7,719 nt of DNA from Gammaproteobacteria bacterium (lineage in GTDB: Bacteria > Pseudomonadota > Gammaproteobacteria > Chromatiales > Chromatiaceae), in NCBI GenBank assembly GCA_020630035.1, contig JAHDCB010000077.1:1-7719 (forward strand). Direction: 5' to 3'. Under the pieces are notes generated by a model. The model was not told where the DNA came from and did no database searches. It saw nothing but the letters and a program-made list of their open reading frames with translations. Positions 1 through 6,436 of this stretch are shown piece after piece (the first letter of the stretch is position 1; every line of letters starts with the position of its first letter). The position numbers and the translations under genes are program-made.

Positions 1-23
1 CCCTGACGGGTAACGCCGAAACG

Positions 24-60
24 AATTTTATGTGCCCCAGCTATTACGCCACATAAATTT
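24..60 (+). repeat. AT-rich inverted repeat in the ilvC leader
   Basis: The arm at 24-34 (AATTTTATGTG) pairs with the arm at 50-60 (CACATAAATTT): ten of eleven positions match, with one T-T mismatch, around a 15-nt loop. The eight innermost pairs are uninterrupted. It lies 36-72 bp before the ilvC start, so it could be a DNA-binding operator, a leader hairpin, or the end of an upstream transcript. It is AT-rich and not followed by a clean T-run, so a standard intrinsic terminator is unlikely. Its role is inferred from position only. Confidence 0.45.
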
Positions 61-82
61 GAATCACACCCCGTACCGACAC

Positions 83-86
83 AGGA
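83..86 (+). promoter_or_regulatory. Shine-Dalgarno site for ilvC
   Basis: AGGA lies 9 nt before the ATG at 96, a normal spacing. It supports that ATG as the start of ilvC. Confidence 0.6.
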
Positions 87-95
87 CAATACATT

Positions 96-1112
96 ATGGC
101 AGTGAATGTTTATTATGATCAGGATTGTGACCTGAGCCTGATCAGAAACCGTAAAGTCGCCATCTTAGGTTATGGTTCACAAGGCCACGCCCATGCGAAT
201 AATCTGCATGATTCAGGGGTCGCCGTGTGTGTTGGTCTGCGGGCAGGTTCTGGTTCAGCGGCCAAGGCCGAGGCGGCCGGCCTCACCGTAAAAAGCGTTA
301 CGGCAGCTGTGGCAGATGCTGATCTGGTGATGATATTGACACCAGACGAATTTCAGGCACAACTGTACCGTGATGAAATCGAACCCAATCTGAAATCGGG
401 TGCCACGCTCGCATTTGCTCATGGCTTCGCGATTCATTACAACCAGATAGTGCCACGTGCTGATCTGGACGTGATTATGATTGCACCGAAGGCACCTGGC
501 CATACAGTACGTAATGAATATACCAAGGGTGGTGGTATTCCGGATCTGATCGCGATCGCCCAAGATGCCTCTGGAGAAGCCAGACAGACTGCGTTATCTT
601 ATGCCGCAGCGATTGGCGGCGGACGCACCGGTATTATTGAAACCACCTTCAAAGAAGAAACCGAAACCGACTTGTTCGGTGAGCAGGCGGTGCTGTGTGG
701 TGGTGCTGTAGAACTGGTCAAGGCCGGGTTTGAGACCTTGACCGAAGCGGGTTATGCCCCCGAAATGGCCTATTTTGAGTGCCTGCATGAGTTGAAGCTG
801 ATTGTCGACCTGATGTATGAAGGCGGCATCGCCAACATGAACTATTCGATCTCCAATAATGCAGAATATGGTGAATATGTTACCGGGCCTCAGGTGATCA
901 ATGCTGAATCGCGCCAGGCGATGCGGGATGCACTGCAACGCATTCAGACCGGAGAATATGCCAAACGCTTTATTCTGGAAGGACAGACCAATTATCCGGA
1001 AATGACGGCACACCGACGTAACAATGCTGCTCACCCGATAGAACAGGTCGGTGCACAATTACGTGCGATGATGCCCTGGATTCAGAAGATCGTCGATAAA
1101 GATAAAAACTGA
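96..1112 (+). CDS. ilvC: Ketol-acid reductoisomerase (NADP+), class I
   Basis: This cytoplasmic enzyme converts 2-acetolactate, or 2-aceto-2-hydroxybutyrate, to the dihydroxy acid by Mg2+-dependent alkyl migration and NADPH reduction. It is the second common step of valine, isoleucine and leucine synthesis. At 338 residues it has the class I length. The N-terminal Rossmann motif GYGSQGHAHA is at 25-34, with R49, S52 and S54 in the cofactor-specificity loop. H109 and K132 lie in the conserved AHGFAIHYNQ and APKAPGH stretches. The C-terminal knotted domain carries the metal ligands D192, E196, E228 and E232, and the SISNNAEYGEY segment begins at 251. All expected active-site residues are present, so it should be functional. 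The usual loop RKGSA reads RAGSG here, a mild change. The start is supported by an AGGA 9 nt upstream. pssA begins 2 bp after the stop. Confidence 0.98.
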   Translation: MAVNVYYDQDCDLSLIRNRKVAILGYGSQGHAHANNLHDSGVAVCVGLRAGSGSAAKAEAAGLTVKSVTAAVADADLVMILTPDEFQAQLYRDEIEPNLKSGATLAFAHGFAIHYNQIVPRADLDVIMIAPKAPGHTVRNEYTKGGGIPDLIAIAQDASGEARQTALSYAAAIGGGRTGIIETTFKEETETDLFGEQAVLCGGAVELVKAGFETLTEAGYAPEMAYFECLHELKLIVDLMYEGGIANMNYSISNNAEYGEYVTGPQVINAESRQAMRDALQRIQTGEYAKRFILEGQTNYPEMTAHRRNNAAHPIEQVGAQLRAMMPWIQKIVDKDKN

Positions 1113-1114
1113 TC

Positions 1115-1858
1115 ATGCCGCAGGCGAACCATACCCGCAAACAGAAACGCGGTATCTATCTGTTACCGAATCTATTCACCACCTCGGCTCTGTTTGCCGG
1201 GTTCTATGCTGCATTAGCTGCCATTGAAGGCAACTTTGATCAGGCAGTCATCGCCATCTTTATTGCTCTCGTGCTGGATGGTCTGGACGGACGTGTAGCG
1301 CGCCTGACCCAGACTCAGACTGCATTCGGTGCCGAATATGACAGTTTATCCGACCTGATCGCATTCGGCCTGGCACCTGCCCTGCTGGTTCATCAGTGGG
1401 CATTCGCTGAAATGGGCAAACTTGGCTGGTTTGTCGCCTTTATTTATACCGCAACCACAGCATTACGCCTAGCACGTTTTAATACAGTTCAGACCGGCGA
1501 TAAAAAATATTTTACCGGCCTGCCCAGCCCTTCTGCGGCCGCGATTCTGGCATCCACCGTCTGGATTATCCATGACGGCGGTTATCCCGGTGCTGCACTG
1601 GACTGGCTGATCGCCAGCCTGACTGTGCTGGTCGGTCTGTTGATGGTCAGTAACATCCGTTATTACAGTTTCAAAGAGATCGACTTCAAGGACAAGGTGC
1701 CGTTTATCAGCGCTGTGATCATCATGCTTGGCCTTGCTGTACTGCTGACCCGGCCTGCGCCCATTCTGTTTACCCTGTTCCTGGTATACGGCCTGTCCGG
1801 ACCAGTCACTGCCTTGTATCGCCTGCGCCGCCACCGGCAACGTCAGACGCGCAACTAA
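1115..1858 (+). CDS. pssA: CDP-diacylglycerol-serine O-phosphatidyltransferase
   Basis: This integral inner-membrane enzyme joins serine to CDP-diacylglycerol to make phosphatidylserine, the precursor of phosphatidylethanolamine. The CDP-alcohol phosphotransferase signature D-G-x2-A-R-x8-G-x3-D-x3-D is complete at 58-80 (D58, G59, A62, R63, G72, D76, D80), preceded by D55. Several hydrophobic segments follow, roughly at 17-36, 42-56, 81-96, 133-150, 160-178 and 196-232, and the protein ends in a basic tail. This is the membrane-embedded type of PssA, unlike the peripheral phospholipase-D-like PssA of E. coli. The conserved KRGIYLLPNL at 11-20 means the start cannot be much later. There is no clear Shine-Dalgarno, and the ATG lies 2 bp after the ilvC stop, suggesting coupling to ilvC. 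The ilvC-pssA order is also known from pseudomonads. The archetidylserine synthase variant is unlikely in a bacterium. Confidence 0.95.
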   Translation: MPQANHTRKQKRGIYLLPNLFTTSALFAGFYAALAAIEGNFDQAVIAIFIALVLDGLDGRVARLTQTQTAFGAEYDSLSDLIAFGLAPALLVHQWAFAEMGKLGWFVAFIYTATTALRLARFNTVQTGDKKYFTGLPSPSAAAILASTVWIIHDGGYPGAALDWLIASLTVLVGLLMVSNIRYYSFKEIDFKDKVPFISAVIIMLGLAVLLTRPAPILFTLFLVYGLSGPVTALYRLRRHRQRQTRN

Positions 1859-1879
1859 CCCATACTCTAACTCATCTGT

Positions 1880-2728
1880 ATGCAACGCCTGCTACTGTTC
1901 ACCTTTTTTGCCCTGTTGATCTGGCTGATTCTGACCTTTGGTATTGAACATGCCCTGGTAGTCGGTACCCTGCTCAGTGCCCTGGTCTGGTTGCCATACC
2001 GGCTGGTGCGCGGCAAATCAGCCACGCCGCAGACTGCACCTTATCTGGTCGCCAATGCACGTTCTTTTCTGCCGGTATTTCTGATTGTCCTGCTGGTACG
2101 CAGCTTTGCGGTTGAACCATTCCGGATTCCATCCGGTTCGATGATGCCCAGCCTGTTGATCGGTGATTTTATCCTGGTCAATAAATTTATCTATGGGCTG
2201 CGCCTGCCGGTCACTAAAACCAAATTGCTGGACGTCAGCGAACCGGAACGCGGCGATGTGATCGTATTTCGCTGGCCGAAAAACGAGCGCCTGGACTATA
2301 TCAAGCGGGTGATTGGTGTGCCGGGTGATACAGTACGTTATATCGACAAAACCGTGATCATCAACGACGAGCCTGTCGAGCTGACGCCACTCGGGCGTTA
2401 TCAGGCCACTGGCAGCGGTTTACGGGCACAAGGTTACTGGCACGGCGAGGAACAATTGCCAAACCAGGTTACTCACGACATTCTGGTCAATCCACGCGCA
2501 CCAGACTTCAACCCAGGCTGCACCTATATGCATAACCGGACCATCACCGTACCCGAGGGGCACTATCTGGTGATGGGTGATAATCGTGATGATAGCAACG
2601 ATGGCCGTTGCTGGGGACTGGTGCCAGAACAAAACCTGGTCGGACAGGCCTTCCTGGTCTGGTTGAACTGGGACTGGGAAAAACCCGGGCTGATTGACTG
2701 GCAGCGCATCGGGCACATCATCCATTGA
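1880..2728 (+). CDS. lepB: Signal peptidase I (leader peptidase)
   Basis: This inner-membrane Ser/Lys protease removes signal peptides from Sec- and Tat-exported proteins, with its catalytic domain in the periplasm. Two N-terminal membrane segments are visible at about 3-20 and 62-78, with a basic cytoplasmic loop between them. The catalytic serine is S87 in PSGSMMPSLLIGD (84-96) and the general base is K142 in YIKRVIGVPGD (140-150). The C-terminal family box GDNRDDSNDGR begins at 233. At 282 residues it is close to pseudomonad LepB and shorter than E. coli LepB (324). The start is fixed by an in-frame TAA at 1868-1870, yet the preceding 21 bp are pyrimidine-rich with no Shine-Dalgarno. lepB usually follows lepA; here it follows pssA by 21 bp. 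Its stop overlaps the rnc start. Confidence 0.97.
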   Translation: MQRLLLFTFFALLIWLILTFGIEHALVVGTLLSALVWLPYRLVRGKSATPQTAPYLVANARSFLPVFLIVLLVRSFAVEPFRIPSGSMMPSLLIGDFILVNKFIYGLRLPVTKTKLLDVSEPERGDVIVFRWPKNERLDYIKRVIGVPGDTVRYIDKTVIINDEPVELTPLGRYQATGSGLRAQGYWHGEEQLPNQVTHDILVNPRAPDFNPGCTYMHNRTITVPEGHYLVMGDNRDDSNDGRCWGLVPEQNLVGQAFLVWLNWDWEKPGLIDWQRIGHIIH

Positions 2729-3411
2729 TGAGCGGGAACGACCCTCTACACCAATTGCAGAATAAGCTGGGTTATCAGTTCCGCAACCCGGACTATCTGC
2801 AACAAGCACTCACCCACCGTAGTGCCGATAGCGTACACAACGAACGTCTCGAATTTCTTGGCGATGCCGTGCTCGGATTTATCATTGCTGACCACCTGTA
2901 TCAGCAACTGCACCAGACTCGTGAAGGTCAACTGACCCGAATGCGATCGCACCTGGTCAAGGGCGAGACTCTGGCAGACATTGGCCGCCAACTGATGCTG
3001 GGCCCTGTCCTCAGGCTCGGTCAGGGCGAACGCCACAGTGGCGGTGCTGAACGCACCTCTATCCTGTCGGATGCAGTCGAAGCGATTATCGCCGCAGTGT
3101 ATCTGGACGGCGGCCTGGATGCAGCACGTGACCTGATCCGACGCTTACTGGCAGACGCATTACGTAATCCGGTGACTGCATTACAGGCGAAGGATCCGAA
3201 AACCAGATTACAGGAACATTTGCAGGCTCAGAGTCAGCCACTGCCGATCTATCAGATACAACAAACCCGAGGCAATCAGCATCAGCAAACCTTCACAGTC
3301 AGTTGCCAGATTCCACAACATGATCTGTATACCACCGGCCACGGTAGTAACCGCCGCAAGGCGGAGCAAGCAGCAGCAGCGGCGGCACTGAGTCAGATAC
3401 AACACACATGA
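2728..3411 (+). CDS. rnc: Ribonuclease III
   Basis: This double-strand-specific endoribonuclease acts in 16S/23S rRNA processing and in mRNA and antisense-RNA turnover. The nuclease domain carries the signature NERLEFLGDAVL (38-49) with E39, E42 and D46, followed by E66, D115 and E118, which are the expected metal-binding acidic residues. A double-stranded-RNA-binding domain spans about 156-224, ending in a helix with the alanine run 215-220. The length of 227 residues is normal. I chose the ATG at 2728, which shares its A with the lepB stop (TGATG); a TTG at 2725 would add one residue. No Shine-Dalgarno is visible, so translation probably depends on ribosomes ending lepB. Unlike E. coli rnc, there is no separate leader where the enzyme could cut its own mRNA. 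It overlaps era by 4 bp. Confidence 0.97.
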   Translation: MSGNDPLHQLQNKLGYQFRNPDYLQQALTHRSADSVHNERLEFLGDAVLGFIIADHLYQQLHQTREGQLTRMRSHLVKGETLADIGRQLMLGPVLRLGQGERHSGGAERTSILSDAVEAIIAAVYLDGGLDAARDLIRRLLADALRNPVTALQAKDPKTRLQEHLQAQSQPLPIYQIQQTRGNQHQQTFTVSCQIPQHDLYTTGHGSNRRKAEQAAAAAALSQIQHT

Positions 3412-4301
3412 CAACCGCATATCGTAGTGGCTATGTTGCGCTGGTCGGGCGTCCGAACGTGGGTAAGTCCACCTTGCTGAATCGTCTGACCGGGCAAAAA
3501 CTGGCCATTACATCACACAAACCACAAACTACCCGGCACCGGATCCTCGGCATCCACAACACCGAGCAGGCACAAGTGGTCTATCTCGACACACCAGGTA
3601 TCCACCGCAGTCGAGGCAAGGCACTCAGCCATTACCTGAACCAGACCGCCCGGACTGCATTGCATGATGTTGATCTGGTCGTGCTGGTCTGCCAGGCAGG
3701 TCAGTGGCGGGATGAAGATGAGCTGGTGTTGAACAACATCCGTGAAAACCAGCGGCCTTGTGTGGTTGTTGTCAATAAAATAGACCGGGTACCTGATAAA
3801 ACGGTTTTATTACCCTATTTGCAACAACTGGCCACCAAGCATACCTTCACGGCAATCGTGCCAGTTTCAGCCCGCACTGGCAAACAGGTTGATGCCCTGG
3901 CAACAACCATTGAACAACAACTACCGCATAACACACCACTGTTTCCACCAGAACAAATCACTGACCGGCCCGAACGTTTTTTCGCGGCAGAACTATTACG
4001 TGAGCAAATCACCCGGCGCTATCACCAAGAACTGCCATATGCCACCAGTGTGGCAATAGAACAGTTTGTCGCCGAGCCAGACCGGTATCGGATCCATGCG
4101 ATCATCTGGATTGAACGCGACAGCCAGCGGGCGATATTACTCGGTAAGCAAGGCCTGGCTCTGAAGGCAACAGCCAGTGCCGCTCGCCAGCAAATGTGTC
4201 GGTTTTTTGCCACCCGGGTGCATCTGCAAGTCTGGATTAAGGTCAGAAAAAGCTGGTCAGATGACGAAAACAGTCTGGCCCAGCTGGGTTATACCCCGTA
4301 A
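3408..4301 (+). CDS. era: GTPase Era, 30S ribosome assembly factor
   Basis: This essential GTPase binds the 3' end of 16S rRNA and helps mature the 30S subunit; it is partly membrane-associated. The GTPase domain shows G1 GRPNVGKS (14-21), the G2 threonines in KPQTTRHR (38-45), G3 DTPG (61-64), G4 NKID (123-126) and G5 SAR (154-156). The C-terminal KH domain has the GKQG turn at 246-249 and the Era-typical HLQVWIKVRKSW (272-283), ending in GY as in other Era proteins. At 297 residues it is full length. The ATG overlaps the rnc stop (ATGA), so the two are probably co-translated, and the rnc-era pairing is widespread in bacteria. Its last 13 bp overlap the end of dctM on the other strand. No recO follows, although recO is common there. 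Confidence 0.98.
   Translation: MTTAYRSGYVALVGRPNVGKSTLLNRLTGQKLAITSHKPQTTRHRILGIHNTEQAQVVYLDTPGIHRSRGKALSHYLNQTARTALHDVDLVVLVCQAGQWRDEDELVLNNIRENQRPCVVVVNKIDRVPDKTVLLPYLQQLATKHTFTAIVPVSARTGKQVDALATTIEQQLPHNTPLFPPEQITDRPERFFAAELLREQITRRYHQELPYATSVAIEQFVAEPDRYRIHAIIWIERDSQRAILLGKQGLALKATASAARQQMCRFFATRVHLQVWIKVRKSWSDDENSLAQLGYTP
4289..4301. other. Tail-to-tail overlap of era and dctM
   Basis: The era stop TAA (4299-4301, plus) lies inside dctM, and the dctM stop TAA (4289-4291, minus) lies inside era. No non-coding DNA separates the two units, and neither strand shows a GC-rich hairpin with a T-run here. Any terminators must sit inside the opposing gene or be Rho-dependent. Confidence 0.85.
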
Positions 4302-5695
4302 GCGAGGCGCGGCAACCACAACACAATAACCGGAAAGGCGATTAACAATACAATTGTGATGGCATCCGCAATAAAAAACGGGGTCACGCCTTTGAATACG
4401 TCCTGCACTGACAAGTCATCCCTGACCCCGGCTACCACAAAACAATTCAGCCCGATAGGCGGCGTGATTAAACAGAACTCAGCCATCTTCACCACCAGAA
4501 TACCAAACCAGACCGCACACATCGGACCAGACATGCCAAACGCACTATCTGCCGCTGCAACGGCTTCGCCACCATTTAAGGCCATGATCGCAGGATAGAC
4601 CACCGGCAAGGTCAGCAATAACATGCCAATCGCATCCATAAACATCCCCAGCACGGCATACGCCAGCAGAATCAGCACCAGCGTCAGTATGGGGCTCTGA
4701 TCTAACGATGTGATCCAGTCAGAAAATGCACCCGGCAGATCAGCAAAGCCCAGAAACCGCACATAAATCAATACTCCCCAGATAATAGTGAAAATCATCA
4801 CCGCTAATCTGGCCGATTCCAGCAAGGCCTGAGATAACTGCTGAAGCCGCATACCATGACATAGCGCCAGACAAAACACGACAAAGGCACCGATTGCACC
4901 ACCCTCTGTCGGGGTACCCCAGGCATCACCGAAGGGGTTGTACACAAACAGAAGAATAATCGTCACCACCGCCACAATCGGGAGGGCCGGTGGCAAAGAC
5001 TGCCAACGTTCACGCCAGCAATAACCGGCTACTCGTGGTCCGATATCAGGCCGCAGAATCGCCAGGGCAATGATCAATACAGCATATACCAGAGCAGAAA
5101 AGGCACCGGGGACAAACCCTGCCAGCAACAACTTGCCCACATCCTGCTCGACAATAATTGCATAGACCACCAGAATCGCTGACGGGGGAATCAGCGACGC
5201 CAGGGTGCCACCGGCAGCAACCACACCAGCAGCAAACGTTTTGCTATAGCCAGTGCGCAACATTTCCGGGATCGCAATACGCGCAAATACGGCTGAAGTC
5301 GCGACCGACGCACCCGACACGGCCGCGAACCCGGCAGTTGAAAAGACTGTTGCCACCGCCATGCCACCCGGCAACCAGCCAACCCAACGCTTAGCTGCCT
5401 CAAATAAAAACCGGGTTAAACCGGCGTGATAAGCCAGATAACCGATCAGAATAAAGGTAGGGATTAACGACAGAGCCTGAGACGAAATCTTCGAATGTGG
5501 CACCTGGCCAGCAATTTTACTGGCTACGGTCAGTGCCCAGACAAAGGCAGCAGGATCCAGGTCTTTCTTTGCCCAGAAGATCCACACCAACCCGACCAGG
5601 CCAGCCAGGGCAGCAGCAAATGCGACCCGCATGCCCATCACTACCAATAGCAGCAAGCCAGCAGAGACCCAAAGACCGATCTCAACCGGTGTCAT
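4289..5695 (-). CDS. dctM: TRAP transporter large permease (DctM family)
   Basis: This is the ion-coupled translocation subunit of a tripartite ATP-independent periplasmic transporter. It works with DctQ and a periplasmic binding protein to import organic acids or related solutes, usually with Na+. The 468 residues are mostly hydrophobic, with about a dozen membrane segments. Family stretches include GASVAT near 128-133, IAIPEM 140-145, an AAGGTLASLIPPS stretch near 160-172, GMFMDAIGMLLLTLP 350-364 and LITPPIGLNCFV 409-420. I start it at 5695 because MTPVEIGLW leads directly into the first membrane helix and AGGGG lies 5 nt upstream. An in-frame ATG at 5761 would add 22 basic, non-family residues. 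It begins 14 bp before the dctQ stop, so the two are probably coupled. The substrate cannot be read from the sequence; dicarboxylate specificity is not implied by the symbol. Confidence 0.93.
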   Translation of the reverse strand: MTPVEIGLWVSAGLLLLVVMGMRVAFAAALAGLVGLVWIFWAKKDLDPAAFVWALTVASKIAGQVPHSKISSQALSLIPTFILIGYLAYHAGLTRFLFEAAKRWVGWLPGGMAVATVFSTAGFAAVSGASVATSAVFARIAIPEMLRTGYSKTFAAGVVAAGGTLASLIPPSAILVVYAIIVEQDVGKLLLAGFVPGAFSALVYAVLIIALAILRPDIGPRVAGYCWRERWQSLPPALPIVAVVTIILLFVYNPFGDAWGTPTEGGAIGAFVVFCLALCHGMRLQQLSQALLESARLAVMIFTIIWGVLIYVRFLGFADLPGAFSDWITSLDQSPILTLVLILLAYAVLGMFMDAIGMLLLTLPVVYPAIMALNGGEAVAAADSAFGMSGPMCAVWFGILVVKMAEFCLITPPIGLNCFVVAGVRDDLSVQDVFKGVTPFFIADAITIVLLIAFPVIVLWLPRLAYGV

Positions 5696-6341
5696 GACCG
5701 CCCCTGTTTTTCTGCTCCAGTGGTGCGGTGAACCTGGCCTCTGCTTGAGCCTGAGCCGCAATATCTACTACCAGAGGCACACCAACCGGAGCCTGCTCAT
5801 TACACACCAGGGCCTTAGAAAAGCCGCAAACCTGTAACAACACCCGTAGTCCCAGGCTGGATAATGCAACAGGAATCAGTAGTTTTGCCGGCCACAAGGG
5901 CAGACCGATATCAATCGAACTATCCCGGCTCCAGAGCGGCGCCTGCCAGTCAAAGCTACGTGCAAAATGAGCCCACGAGCCCCAGACCAGCAACACCACC
6001 AACAACAAAATCGCGACGCTGGTGAGACATTCAAACAGCCACAACATCCGCCCGTGCAGACGACCGATCAGCAGATCCATACGAATATGACCACCATCAC
6101 GCTGGGTATATGCAATACCCATCATAGCAATCAACGGCATCACTTGTTCAATCCAGTCCACATAGCCAGGCAGTGGCTGATCAAAAAAGACCCGACCCAC
6201 AACAGAAATCACAGCAAATACCATCAGACTGAAAATAGCCAGACCACTACACAATGTCAGGCCCGACTCAAGCCAATACAACCACTGGTCGGTGCGACTC
6301 AGCAGGCTGTCATCGGTATGTACTGATGCGGAACCGGCCAT
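5682..6341 (-). CDS. dctQ: TRAP transporter small permease (DctQ family)
   Basis: This membrane subunit pairs with DctM in a TRAP transporter and helps dock the substrate-binding protein. Four hydrophobic segments are visible at about 27-48, 62-78, 102-124 and 146-170. The DctQ-typical stretch between the second and third contains W63, E65, R81, H85, R87 and D89 (VDWIEQ then RDGGHIRMDLL). The protein is 219 residues, longer than the usual 160-190, because of a hydrophilic tail from about 175 to 219. The last codons of that tail overlap the dctM start, so it may exist mainly for coupling. GGGGA lies 6 nt before the ATG and a TATAAT element about 50 bp upstream. No dctP binding-protein gene is adjacent on either side. 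Confidence 0.9.
   Translation of the reverse strand: MAGSASVHTDDSLLSRTDQWLYWLESGLTLCSGLAIFSLMVFAVISVVGRVFFDQPLPGYVDWIEQVMPLIAMMGIAYTQRDGGHIRMDLLIGRLHGRMLWLFECLTSVAILLLVVLLVWGSWAHFARSFDWQAPLWSRDSSIDIGLPLWPAKLLIPVALSSLGLRVLLQVCGFSKALVCNEQAPVGVPLVVDIAAQAQAEARFTAPLEQKNRGGHDTG
5701..5705 (-). promoter_or_regulatory. Shine-Dalgarno site for dctM
   Basis: On the minus strand AGGGG lies 5 nt before the ATG at 5695-5693, inside the dctQ coding region. It is the main reason to prefer this start over the upstream in-frame ATG at 5761. Confidence 0.6.
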
Positions 6342-6347
6342 GCATGA

Positions 6348-6352
6348 TCCCC
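6348..6352 (-). promoter_or_regulatory. Possible Shine-Dalgarno site for dctQ
   Basis: On the minus strand GGGGA lies 6 nt before the ATG at 6341. The match to the anti-Shine-Dalgarno is partial, but the spacing is good. Confidence 0.45.
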
Positions 6353-6389
6353 ATGAAATATGCTATCGCACGATAAGGTGGATTACCGC

Positions 6390-6395
6390 ATTATA
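6390..6395 (-). promoter_or_regulatory. Probable -10 element of the dctQM promoter
   Basis: On the minus strand this is a perfect TATAAT, preceded by a TG two bases upstream, close to an extended -10. It would start transcription near 6383 and give a leader of about 42 nt before dctQ. I see no good -35 at 16-18 bp; the best TTGCTG match is 22 bp away. The site lies in the 95-bp gap after the oxidoreductase gene, so dctQM may be transcribed separately from the genes upstream. Confidence 0.45.
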
Positions 6396-6413
6396 TGCAG
6401 ACGAAATCCTGGT

Positions 6414-6429
6414 AAGCCAGCAAGCCAGC
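6414..6429 (+). repeat. Tandem 8-bp direct repeat
   Basis: AAGCCAGC occurs twice in a row (6414-6421 and 6422-6429), just after the stop of the oxidoreductase gene and about 20 bp upstream of the dctQ -10 element. It could be a tandem binding site for a regulator of dctQM or a small slippage duplication. Two copies are too few to decide. Confidence 0.4.
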
Positions 6430-6436
6430 CTTGTGC

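Larger units (their letters stand above)
1..95. other. Leader upstream of ilvC, no assignable gene
   Basis: This stretch precedes ilvC and carries no recognisable coding region. All three plus-strand frames contain a stop (around 4-6, 11-13 and 52-54), so at most the last few codons of an upstream gene could be present. In related bacteria ilvI-ilvH often precede ilvC, but the few residues readable here do not let me confirm an ilvH tail. An AT-rich inverted repeat occupies 24-60 and a Shine-Dalgarno-like AGGA lies at 83-86. I see no convincing -35/-10 pair. Confidence 0.5.

Noticed and set aside
1..54. Possible ilvH tail at the left edge
   Set aside because: Too few residues are readable in any frame before the stops, and none matches a recognisable ilvH ending.
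594..1058. 154-codon open frame antisense to ilvC
   Set aside because: It is a shadow of the ilvC codon pattern, and its product resembles no family I know.
1469..1885. 138-codon open frame antisense to pssA
   Set aside because: It lies almost wholly opposite a clear pssA and shows no domain features.
2603..2622. Short CAACG/CGTTG inverted repeat within lepB
   Set aside because: Short, and it encodes the conserved C-terminal signal peptidase box, so codon constraint explains it.
3370..3387. Trinucleotide run encoding six alanines near the end of rnc
   Set aside because: It falls in the final helix of the dsRNA-binding domain, where homologues are also alanine-rich; only a minor expansion.
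3796..3810. Perfect 7-bp inverted repeat (ATAAAAC / GTTTTAT around one G) inside era
   Set aside because: It lies mid-gene over ordinary Era codons, has a one-base loop and no regulatory context; probably chance.
6408..6420. Small hairpin (CTGG/CCAG) after the oxidoreductase gene as a terminator
   Set aside because: The stem has only four pairs and no T-run follows on the minus strand.
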